From: Haliclystus octoradiatus
Taxonomy: Eukaryota; Cnidaria; Staurozoa; Stauromedusae; Haliclystidae
Length of the DNA stretch: 64,000 bases
Assembly: GCA_916610825.1 (NCBI GenBank)
Contig: OU744446.1
Coordinates: 31,200,445-31,264,444 of the forward strand
Direction: 5' to 3'
Below the pieces are notes generated by a model. The model had not been told where the DNA came from, did no database searches, and saw only the letters and a list, made by a program, of their open reading frames with translations. Made by a program: the position numbers and the translations under genes. How positions within the stretch are numbered: the stretch's first letter is position 1; each line of letters starts with the position of its first letter. Below are positions 48,639-61,100 of this stretch, one piece after another.

Positions 48639-48680
48639 TTGTTACTAATTATGTTTCATGCTTACGCAATCATCAGACAA
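48639..48680 (-). ncRNA. Hammerhead ribozyme motif 5
   Basis: Minus strand, 42 nt: stem I TTGT/ACAA, CTGATGA, stem II TGC-GTAA-GCA with a U-U apposition at the base, GAAA, stem III AC/GT around ATAATTA, cleavage triplet GTA. It is in the sense orientation of SLC35F5, 3' of its stop codon. Confidence 0.76.
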
Positions 48681-48717
48681 ATATGCTAAAATATTCACTA
48701 TATTATACAAAGTATAT

Positions 48718-48759
48718 TTGTCTGATGATTGCGTAAGCATGAAACATAATTAGTAACAA
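48718..48759 (+). ncRNA. Hammerhead ribozyme motif 6
   Basis: Exact mirror of motif 5: TTGT 48718-48721, CTGATGA 48722-48728, stem II 48730-48739, GAAA 48741-48744, GTA 48753-48755 (cleavage after A48755), ACAA 48756-48759. It is in the sense orientation of MGAT5, 375 bp after its stop codon. Confidence 0.76.
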
Positions 48760-48891
48760 TTGTGAATGTGTAGTCTTTGACTCCTTTTATTATATTTAGC
48801 TTTGTCAAATGACATCATATTTTGCTATTATATAATATCTAATAATTAATTATATATATATATATATATATAAATCTATCTACATATTGAT

Positions 48892-48897
48892 TTTATT
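48892..48897 (-). terminator. Candidate polyadenylation signal of SLC35F5
   Basis: AATAAA on the minus strand 230 bp after the SLC35F5 stop. A second AATAAA at 48786-48791 lies in the hammerhead palindrome. Which is used cannot be told from sequence. Confidence 0.35.
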
Positions 48898-49126
48898 TAA
48901 CAACATTTCTTATGTGTTTGTTATACCACATTGTATGTACATAATCAGTGATGCCTCTTCCAACAAAATTGACCGTCATTTATATACTGTATAATTTATT
49001 CGCAGTTAGCCTAATTGTTTATAAATACTTTGTATATAAACACACTATATAAAGATGATTGATAATTTAAACATGTGTTAAAAAAATTGTGATTTACATG
49101 ATAAAATGTGTTAAAATGAAGCAATT

Positions 49127-52100
49127 TTATACCGTTTCTTGATTTCCTTGTTCATTGTCTGTTATTAAACTTTCGCTTTCTTCTGTGTCATCTTTGGACC
49201 TGAATTATGAAATTGACATATAATCATTAACCAAAACCAAAATTCATCATAAACATATAATCAGGTTTTGTAATAAATCATATGATATAATTATTGATTA
49301 AAAGTTTTCTTGTAAAACAATTTCTAGAATGAAGGATAGCAACAAGAAACTACAAGTAGTTGTTGGTTAAAACGTTTTGAAATCATTCATAATTTCATCG
49401 TCAGTTCAAAAAGGAATAAAAATTCTATAGGTTATAAATCTAAATACCGGTAAAGGAATACATGCTAAATTTTTGGAAATATGTACTGCTAATAACTAAA
49501 CAATACAAAAGAAGGAAAATTTACAATAAGATTTCACAGAGCGGTGCCATTTCTCCTTTTTATTATTTTCAACTAGGGCAAATGTTGGTAACACTCCGAG
49601 ATTTTTACATTACATTTTTGCGCATTGGCAATTAACAATTCTCTTGCTACACTGTCCGAGTCTCCTGAACAAGTGAAGCTGTTGGTCACATTGATATAAT
49701 TATTACAATGTTAGTAACAGAAATTTTATCTTTTGTTTTGTCAAAATTGTTGGTTTTGACCTTTTCATTAACGAAGTAGATAATGTTCCGGCAGCCGGAA
49801 TCCTGAGTGCTAGAGATAATGTTCCGTGCGTCTTCTACGCATGCTTAATGTGCTGTTTGCGTTTCTCTCACATTCATTCAAGACGCAATGGCGATGGACG
49901 GTCCTGTTCCTCGACCACGTTAATAACAATTCTGTTCATCAGTTTTATAATAGAATATAAAATAATTTAATTTTAAGTGCTAAAGGTTGAAAACACTTTA
50001 TATGAGGGATTCACGACGCTGGATGCCACCGTTCTTCCAAACTTATAGAAAAAGCGAACGAACACGGCTTTGGTTTTGACTTTTGGTATACGACAAAATC
50101 AGAATTGGTAGGCCGCATATAGCATCAGTTACAGGAAAAGGAAATGACTAATAAGTAATTATTCCATATTATTACAAATCACCATAGTAAAAATGTTATG
50201 AAATATTGTTAGGCAGCATAAATATTCGCTAAAACCTTTTAAACGCGCCAAATAAATGTCACGACACTCAAACATTAAAAACGCTGCACTGGGTTGCATC
50301 GCTGAAAAGCTTCGATAAATCAAACACAGAATACAATGATTAATGCATAGATATGCTGAATATCGTTTTTCTTAATATTTATTCCAAACAGTCGATCCAA
50401 TTTACGGTGTGGGTGAATTTTTTTACAAACTTTTTACGATATAATTTTGGATCGATCGACACAGCCATGTTTACTATCTATATACGCATGCGCAAAGGAC
50501 GCACGGAACATTATCTTTTGAAGACAGCTTTCCGGCAGCCGGAACAATATCCACCGCGTTTCATTAAAGGTATCTAACAAACGAAATCTTATACTATATG
50601 GATATAAATATAACAACAAAAAACCAGATTACTACAAATGAATACATTGAAACCTGTATATAACAGCCAGCTAAAGGATGTGAGATATTAACTGATATAT
50701 ACATGGTTGATTCAATGATGTACTGTACCTAAAACCGAAAATGAAAGCCCCAAGATTGGAACATTCAAACCCATTTGGGTAGCATTTATCTCCATTTCCC
50801 CTTTTTTAGGTACATCCAGTACACCCAAACCTGATATAGCATTTCCTGCATAGGCCTACAATTACTTATGTGACCACTATAGACAGGTGGCCATTGTATG
50901 CAGGAAATGCTATATCAGGTTTGGGTGTACTGGATGTACCTGAAAAAGGGGAAATGGAGATAAATGCTACCCAAATAGGTTTGAATGTTCCAATCTTGGG
51001 GGTTTCATTTTCGGTTTTAGATACAGTAGGCCTACATCGTTTGAATATGCGTATGAAAACCAAAAATAGTTTGAATGACCATACCACTGCATTACAATGG
51101 TACAATGTTCACTTACTGGGTTTATACCAAAAAGAAGAAATAATGTGCAGGTTGAGAAATGATTTATGCAATTTCTACTTATTTTTATTTTTCATTCAAT
51201 TCGAAACGTTCTTCACAATCTTCAGAATCTCATAACAATTGATAATCAATATAATTTCTGAAGGATTTTACCATCACAGCTTGATTATCTGGAGGCAAAA
51301 TTGTTTGTAACAAGCTGATTGGAGTGTTAAAGCAGTTAGGTATGACTGATCCATTTCAATACATTCTTTGAAATGACAGGCAGGCAGGTCAAAGTGCATA
51401 AAAAAGGTTTGTGAACATATAGTAAAAACAAAATCAACATTGAAAGCTGCATGAATGAACCTCAAGTATGCCCATCTAATTGTGAGTTAGCTTACCTTTG
51501 TCTGTTCACTGATGTACAATGACATACTTTCAGTAATATATTCATGACTGGATCCCAGTCTTCATAGCTGGCCAATGCAGCCACGGCAAAGAATGCAAAA
51601 AAGATTGGTATTGAACCAACTAAGAATAGCACAGAGAAATGAATCTGAAATAAAAGATTAAGTTGTCAAAATGTCTTCATTGATTAATGTTATGTGTTAA
51701 AGGACAAGTTACTTCCAACTTTGACAGATCACATAGGGTTACAATGATTGTGTGATACAACAGCGAACGTTTTAACTTTTAAAGTAACTGACACAAGCAT
51801 ATCAATAAAACCACGTCTTTTAATTTTTTTTTTGGATTATATGTGGAAATCAATTTTAATATTCCAACATATTTATAAGTAAAACTCAACGTTTTGGCCA
51901 TCGTCAAAGTTGAGTTTTACTAATAAAACATATCCAAAATTATTGTTGTCTTTGATTTTTGTTATCAAATGCTTTAAGAAGAAGCTACTCATCAACATAT
52001 TTATAGTCAGAATAAGGCCATCAGAATATATGGTGTTGCCCTTTGATGGCTGAAGGAGGGTTTTCATCCAACATCCACAGAAGACGTTGCCGTGGATTGT

Positions 52101-55100
52101 TGTCTTTCCATTCAATATTAAATATATTGATCGTTATTGGTTAGTTCTTCGTAGAATTTACGCTAGGATTTCACCTGCGGCCCTATAGATTATGATATGA
52201 CCACTAGGTAATGTTTTGATGGGGGGACAGCGTCCACCATCATTTTCTTTGGGAGGATACCATCCCTTTACTATTTTGATGTAAAAGTGACGTTTCATGT
52301 GTTTCTGCTATGCAATTAATTTTTGTGTTGCTATCCTATAAAAAATATTGTGCAAATAACGGGTAACATTGACTTCTTTTGTCTCAAAATGTATTATTGA
52401 GAGCCACTGTGGAGATCTTGACACTAGTCACTTGTCCATTTCCCATTACTACCGTATATAAACTCATGTACAACTATATAATCTTTGTGTGGAAACTAAC
52501 GTCCTATGAATTACATTGTTAATAAAGCTGATTGTCTAGTTATTGTTGTGAACATAATTGGGAACCTAATTTTCACATGGCGCAGTTAATTTGAAACTTT
52601 CTAAAAGATAATTATTATACTAGAATAATCATGTCTATAGACTGGTAGTAGTCAACAAGCTGATACTCCTGAGTCACCAATGGTCCTACCTATAAGTTGC
52701 CACATCAGAATCGAAGCTCGCCCTCCAGGTAAATTGGACTCATCGCTCGACAAATATGAGACATTTCGCCTCTGGAAATTGAATTGGGAAGGCTATGTCA
52801 AATTGACAAAGTTGTCAAAACTACACGCTGACGAGCAAGCCTGCACGCTCCATTGAAGCCTAGCTGATGAGACACTAAAGATTTTAATAAATACATTGAT
52901 AGAGAAAGGAAAAGAAATGATATCAAAACCTTGGTCGACACCCTTGAAAAACACGCCGCTGGCATTGAGATATCATCACATTTTTCCATTTTAACGTCAA
53001 ATGGTCTAATCGTCATGAAATATTCATAAACTGTTCATGAACAGTTAATGAAAATCGGGTCATTTATCGCTCATGTTATTATGAACTGTTCATGAAGTCA
53101 AACAATTTTTTTGCAGGAGATGAACTAGGCCCCCAATGGAATTATGGACATTTAGCTGCCGCTCCCCGAGCACATTTGTGTCTGGTGTGTACCATTCATT
53201 CATGAAATTGGCCAATATAGATATTTTGCTGTCATAATTGATTGACATACCTCATTAACAAACATATCGAATGCCATAGTTAACGGCATGACAAGACTAA
53301 GTGATAAAGTTCCAATTAAAGATGATGTTAGAAAACAACCCCTGAAAATAAAAATATATTTTTTCAGTACCGTGAAGAAAGCTCCAAGCTTACTGAATAA
53401 ATGATGATGATGATGATGTGTGAGATCAACATTTCAAAAGCTTCCAAGTTAACAGACTATTTATAGTTTCTCAAAATGCCGTTGGTGTTAGTTTGCATCT
53501 TTAAACATCTTATCAAATGTTGGGAGACATTTTGAAGACAATAAAAATTTGACAACAATCAACGTATTGTGAAATGTTTTTGAAATGAGATAATATAGTG
53601 TAGCCTGCTTATCTGCTTAATTGCAAGTCGAAATTGTCAACGGTTTTCATTGCATTTATCCGATTTGCAGTTATCCGAAATTGTTTACCAAGGACTTGAC
53701 CAGAAAATTGTTTAACATGTTTCAAAGCCAGGTTGCAGATAAGCGGGAATTTCACTTATCATAATTGCACATGAGCGGGTTACACTGTAGTAGCTTTGAC
53801 AATATTGTTAAAATTGAATAATGATTCAATGATTCTCACAGTTGCTTGGTCAATGTGCTGTAACTAATAACCCAGCAATGTATTCCACATCCATATTACA
53901 AAATGTGAACTTAAATAAAATAAATAGAACATTTATATGTGAATAAAGATTAGAATTAGTTCAGTTAAATTGCTCTAGTATTTTGATTGATATTCAAATT
54001 ATTCTAAGGTGGAATCAGCATTAGATTTATTTGAATATTAAATGATTGAGTTTGAAGACTTTTGCGAAGTACATGAAGTACAAAATAAATACAAGAAGCA
54101 TCTGAGTACAAATTTATAAGGCTGAATCTGGAATCAAAAAAGCACATTAGTAACATTGCCCCTGTGAAGAACAATTTAGGAGTTCATGAACATTAAATGG
54201 TCTCAAATTTTCATGGACTGTTCATGAACTGCTGAACTGTTTTTCAAAGGGGTGCTAAAAACTGACCACTTACCAAACCCACAATAGTTCAGATAATGCT
54301 GTTCCAATTACTCCATTGGCAATAAGAAAAAGCCAAGTTGTAGAATCATTAGGAAGTTCAAATTTTTCAACTTTTGAATAATGCAAAATAAAGAAGCCAG
54401 GCCAGAATAGAATTGCACCAAAGATGCCAACAAAGCCTATAGCAAGGATATTTGAATATTACAAATAAATAATTAATTATTAACAAACATTTATATAGGT
54501 CTTAAATATTGGAATTGAAATGAATGTTCTTATTTTGAAAATTGACTGGCGTCAATTTGTAATACAGGGTTACTGCACGGCAGACGTGTTTGTATCAGAA
54601 AGCCAAAACACAAGGCAATCGCGCAGTAACCCTTTTGTGAAATAAAACATATTTTACTAGTTTTAAATGAATTTGACGTGAAACGTTTCACTGATTAGAT
54701 CAATTTTCTCTTGTAAATCTTCACATTATCATCATATTTTCCCTTTCTTCCAATCATAGATTCAGAGTTCTACTTTCAAATCACTTTTGATTATTTCAAA
54801 CATTATGATTTTTATTGTCTCGTTTCCTATTTCTGCTGTTTTGCAAGCCATTTTTGCTTTGTCGACTTTTGGTTTTGTTTTGAAATAGCCACTATGACCA
54901 ACCCAGATGACGAAAAGAAGAAGAATGCTTTTAATTATAATATTCTTAAATAATTATATATCATCAATGATGCTAACATAATTCAATTTTTATTTACAAT
55001 CATTTGGAAATGTTGGGCGCTTCTATCTTAACCTAATGTACAGTACAAGTTGTTTTGGCTTGCGTGATCCCAACACCCCGGAGTCAGCCAATCAAATCAC

Positions 55101-58100
55101 TGGAATAGCACATTCGAAAAATTCTCTAGTTTTACAATGCTGATGGTCATACAACAGTTATGTGACTTGAGTAAAGTATCAGACAGGATATTCTATTGGA
55201 TCAACCCAGTATATAAATTTCATCTGTTTTTGTATTACCGTATAACGAAATTGATTCAATCAATCTGACTGGTTTAGAGTAATGACAACAAATCACCAGC
55301 AAAACTATGATGTTCATAAACACAATTATCTTACATTTGAATTTGACATTTGTGAGAATTTCCAAATGATCAGGAGTCTTCAAAAACATTTTATGGGCAA
55401 AAAAGTCATGTAAATGTTTAAAGAAGTTGTACAAGTTATAAATTTACAAAGCAATTAGCGCACTGTTTGGGACGCTGCTTCTTGTGATTTTCTGCTGCCT
55501 TCTCGTTTTCTCCTTATGTGCCCTCTTGTGCACCAAATATCAATAGCTCATAGGAAACTGTGCGCCAATTGCTTAATAACAATGATACAGATACAATAGT
55601 TGGCTTTTGTACACTCAATAAGTAGCATTTTTATCTCTTGATGAACTTCTAAACTGTTTTTCGCAGGGGCAGTACTGTATATCTACTGCAGTACTGAGTA
55701 CTTTTTCATGTAATTTTGATTGAAATTATAGTGACAGAATGAACTTACCAAAGAATAGTGGAATGTCTAAGCGGCCATCTTCACCAGCACGGCGTTTCAA
55801 TAGGATAAGATAAACGGCATAACTGTAAATCACACAAAAAAGTGTAAGTTCATCAAAATAAATAATAATAATGTTATTACATTTTACAGTAAATCAATAA
55901 CCATGAATCATCCCGTAAGCAAAAGTGCTTGTTTATTGGGGGACGTGAACCAATTTCACAAATACAAAGCATTACCAACGATAAACATTTGTGCACCGAC
56001 GAGGAATCGAACCTCAGCCTCCCGCACCCCTGTGAAAAACAGTTCAGGAGTGCATGAATTGTTCATAAACTGTCCCTGGATGTTCATGAAGAACCCCTGA
56101 GAAAAACAGTTCAGGAGTTCATGAACAGTTCATGAACTGTGCATAAACTCCTGAACTATTTTCGCAGGGGAATGTTCATGAAAGAATATTCATGAAAGAA
56201 TGTTCATGAACTGTTCATCATGAACTGTCCATGAATGTGTATGAACAGTTCATGAAAATTGGGGCCATTTAACGTTCATGAACTGTTCATGAACTGCTGA
56301 ACTGTTTTTCGCAGGGGAGAGTGTGAACAGTCCGTCATTGAGCTACCAGTGCACAAATGAATTTCATCCTGCATAATTGGCTCCTACATAACATAATGTA
56401 TACATACTGTTATTACTTTGATAACTCACAAGAAAGCTCCTGCCAAAGCAAAAAGTGCACCTTGATCGATTGTGTTCTTTTTAACAGATGGATCAGACCA
56501 TGTTACAATGATAATACCAGATAAACTATAATTAGATTTAAATAATAAATTAAATTGTATTTGAGATTTGGAGCATCACTTCCCTGCCATCTGATCTAAT
56601 CCAAAATATTAAATTAAAGCTACCACCTTCCAAATTAAATAGGATTATATGGCAATTTGGATATGTGAAGTCATTTTGTCAGACCCTTTATCCATTTCAA
56701 ACAAAAATAAAACCTGTAAAAGCTCTAGAAGACACTTGGGAAATTAAAAATGATTTGCCCTGAGCTTGAGATTTCTACACTTCACTTGAATCTCCCAACA
56801 TTCCTTGTTTAGTGATTATGGTTACACTCATGGTAAGTGTGTTGTAATTCTTTACTATTAACAAAGCCGCAAGAAGGTGGGGAAAAGTGGGAAAACTGCT
56901 GTGAGCCTGGGCAATCTATAGGGCCCACACTGTTATATTTCCTACCACCTTATGATTTTGAATTGAAGATTCTAAGTTGCAGAGATCAACTACTATGTTG
57001 AGTATGTTCTATTGTAGATTTCAATGGCTCACCTAACAAGAACAGCGAGTAGTTTTGACAATGTTAAACTATCAAGTGATGAACTTTTAAATATTGCAGC
57101 TAGTATCAGAGTGAAAAGACCTAAAGAAAATAAATAGCAAAGTACAAAAATAAATTTTTGTTTAAGTAGACATAATAAGATGTTATAGATGGTGCTGCAG
57201 TTTCCAACTCTAGATGTGGCCATTTCCTTAAGCCTTACCTGTTTCATAACTTTTATCGAAATGAGATTAATAATATTTATAATGCAGTTAATTAAATGCA
57301 GCATTACTGCCAATGCTCCACATTCAAAATTCTACTTCATATTCTTACCAGAAGTAGACGAAAGAATGTTAGTGACCGCAGCCGATGTGAATGACAACGC
57401 TTCTTGGTAGAATAAATTAGCAGCAAGCCACTAGATTATAAAAAGACAATGTTGATTATGTTGATTGTGAATATTGCCTAGTCTGGTTACAGGTACAGTG
57501 AAACATGTATATAACAGCCAGCTACTAGGGGTAGATAAAGTAACCACTATAGACAGGTGGCCTTTATATACAGTTTGATTCAATAGAAAATACTATTTTA
57601 GACATTGCAAGAGTGACCACTATAGACAGGTGGTCGCTGTATAGAGGTAACCGTTATAACAGGTTTGACTGTACAATGCTAAAATGATAAAATGTACAGG
57701 CTAAACATCTTAATTAGTTAATTATTTATACTGTGGCTGATGGTATTATGTAGGATCAATTTGATTGGCTAAAGAGATGCTACTTTTTAAAGTAGTAGAA
57801 GCATTATAGATTGTCACATTATAGGAATGTTCCGTCCCTCTTTTGCCTAACAAAATTGCTACATAAATAATGTCACAAATCACGGTCAGATATAGCTAAA
57901 AAAATACTTGCAATTAAGACTTTTTATAACTACTACTAAGAATAACTACTAATTGTAATGAATGGGTATAGATTTAAAAGGGAAATGATAAATTTAAACT
58001 AAAATGAAACTAATACAATAAAATGAAGGAAACTAAATGTAAAATAAATTGTAATTAATAAACTACTGTAAAACCAACAAGAGATATAATTAACAACAAG

Positions 58101-61100
58101 ATGACAGAGAACTAATCAGATCTGATTGTATGTGGTTCAAATCCTGTAGGTTAACTCAAATGATTTTATCTGAAATTTGAATGATTATATGCCATCTTGT
58201 GGCAAATGAAATATTCCAGAGGAATTACTGCACACTGCTACACTTTGACAATAACATTCAATTACATGTAACACTGTTTGCATTTATTTGCTGTTGTTGT
58301 TGTTGCAAGGAATGAGGATGGGGTTGACTCAAATGATAATAATCGAGTGGAAAGGCCTAATCAGCTAGACCATCAACTGGGTAATAGTTTATAATCAGAC
58401 ACGAGAATTCAAATTTCCAAAATAGTCTGAAATCAAGGATATCTACATTATTTGTAGTGCATTTCAATAGGAAGAAGGCAATAACCAGAGTTCAGAAGGG
58501 TGGAAATAGTCTGAGATCCACTTAAAGTCTGAAATTTCTCAAGGATTATAAAATACTACACTTAACAATACTATAATGACTCACAGGAATAGAGAATAGC
58601 AATGCCAGTTTTGCAGTTTCAACAATAGACATTCTATTGTTGCTGGCGTCAGTAAATTGGTCAATAGTTGGGGAAGATGATGACAAAATGACAGCTGAAT
58701 CAAAATAAAAATAGAATATGAATTCATCTAAACAAGAAATCAGTTGCATTATTTCAATACTGTCATATAAATGCTTAAAGGTACAAAGTACGGGATAACA
58801 ACAACTCATGACAGCTGTTTTTGAAATATTTTTGTAATTAATTGTTTATTAAAAGTTCAAAATAGATTCTGTCCTCTGAAGTAACATTATGCCTATGAAT
58901 TTAGAATTGGAGCTGATCTAAAATGAAAGTGAATTTGATATTAATAATGTATGATTTGTAGTAACCTAGTCAAAATAGTTGTTGTTGTCGTAGTACCACC
59001 CATTTATGCAATGTTAATTGTCTGTATTATCATTTGAATGTTGTAATTTTACTAGTACTATTGTAATGAAATTGATGTGTTATAATTGGTCAATTTTGCA
59101 ACCATTGCTATCATGCCACATAACATACAATTTTACACTTCCTAGCCACTGTTCGTCCAAGTGCCAGACTTGTTGGTAATAAAAACATCTTATAGTTACA
59201 ATGTATACCGTAGTTTATTCTCTGAACACTTCTTTGCCTTGCACAATTTCTTCTGGTCTCAAGCGGCAGTCATATACAGTTCTCTAAATGATTGTCTAGT
59301 TTATAGGGTAACAGTAAAATTCTACATGATACATTAAGTAAAATTGCGGCATTCCCTGTGAAAAAAGTTGAAAAACGAGGAATGTCCCAAATGTTCATGA
59401 TATTCCCTGCGAAAAACAGTTCAGGAGTTCGGCAGTTCATGAACAGTTCATGAAAATTTGGGGCCATTCAACGTTCTTGAACTTCTGAAATGTTGAACTT
59501 CGCAAGGGATGTTCATACATTCCAATTTGGGCAATTTCCCGTTCATGATCCGGTTCTCGAACTGTTCATGAACTTATAAATTTTTTACAAGGCTGATCAC
59601 AACATGAAACAGATGAAAAAATTGTGACCCGGCACAGCGCCATAGACAATCAAAACTTAATGCAATGTATAAGTATTTTTAATTCAAAAATTTCATCTAG
59701 AAGATAAACATTTAATGACTTACCAGGAAGTCTTCTGATTTCTCTGACTTTACGGAAACGCACATGCTTCTGTGAAGATATTTCAGGTTCTAAAGTTAGG
59801 AAATGCATTAAAAATATCGACTATGCAATAAAAACATTTCATGGATAATATTAAGCAATTGGCACACGAGAGGTACGTAAGGAGAAAGCGAGAAGACATC
59901 AGAAATTTACGAGCCGCCGAGGCGAGCAATTTTCACCTTCAAGTTTCTCCTGAAGTGACTCGAGTGCGCCAAATATCAATAGCCCATAGAAAACTGTGCA
60001 CCAATTTCTTTGTATTATAACTAGCACAACTTTTACAAGAGATCAAATGAGAAATTCTCCTTTAAAACTCTCCTTTGTTTATCAAAGCCTTTGATACACT
60101 AGTAGAACCTTAGATGGAAGGCTATACGTTTTCGAAAATTTTTAGTTTTCAAGTTCCCATTATTTGTGAATAATAAATTAGCAAGTTAAGTCTTCCAGTT
60201 AACTTTCTTCTTTTTAATAATATTATTCTCTGTCTATTGAATTCTTACGATTTGCTTCCAGAATTAAAATAAAGCCTAGCATAATTATCCAAAAAATGTT
60301 GGTTGTATAATGCTTACGTAAACTCTATTATGCTGTGCTTGGGTACAGGAAATGTGATATTGATTTCTACTTTCTCAGAGAAAATATGCAAACAAAATCA
60401 ATATATCGGGACATGACCCATTTTAGCTCAAAATATCATGTTTCCTTTAGACTACAAATCATTAGGGACTCTTAACCAATCAAAATGCCTGATTAATGTA
60501 GTGATGATAATAAAAATATTTATATGTATATTATATTATATTATATTATACTATAAATATAAGTAAAGCACCTGCAGTGTTTATTTCTTCATTGGTTATT
60601 ACCGATGATACATCATCATCGTCGGTCATCTGCTCGTAAATAGAATCACTCTAAGTAGAAAAAGAAAACATATACTCATTGATGATGTTACAATTTTTTG
60701 ATTTTCAATCTTTGTAAACAAAAACTCTAATAGGCAGTGCTGTCACACTAATAAACAAATTAATTATAGTGTTTCATTCAACGTTTGTATTACTTCCCCT
60801 TTTAAATTACCAGTCCATGTTAATGGTTGAAGCGAGAAATAAATACCTAATCTATGGTCTTCAAATTTGGAAACAAATTTACAACTAGTTTGTCTACATG
60901 TCTATCTATTGAAATAACAACCTTGCGGATGAGAGCATACTTTTGGGTCTGGTCACTGGGTCTCATATAAAAATATACACTGATTATTCTACTAAATCGA
61001 TAAAACATGGAAGAAAGCAGTTCTCTAGAACAGTTCATGGACAGTTCATGAAAATTGGGGCCATTTGATGTTCATGAACTGTTCATCAACTCCTGAACTG

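Larger units (their letters stand above)
48603..48795. mobile_element. Palindromic hammerhead insertion between MGAT5 and SLC35F5
   Basis: Two perfect 82-bp inverted arms (48603-48684, 48714-48795) with a 29-bp spacer. Each arm contains an outward hammerhead and an AATAAA (48607-48612 on +, 48786-48791 on -). Flanking text at 48796-48840 resembles the outer part of the Penelope palindrome at ~26880-26940, so it is probably a truncated relative. Confidence 0.88.

Noticed and set aside
50870..51235. 121-codon open frame
   Set aside because: Lies across one arm and the loop of the 50721-51028 hairpin and continues into non-coding DNA.
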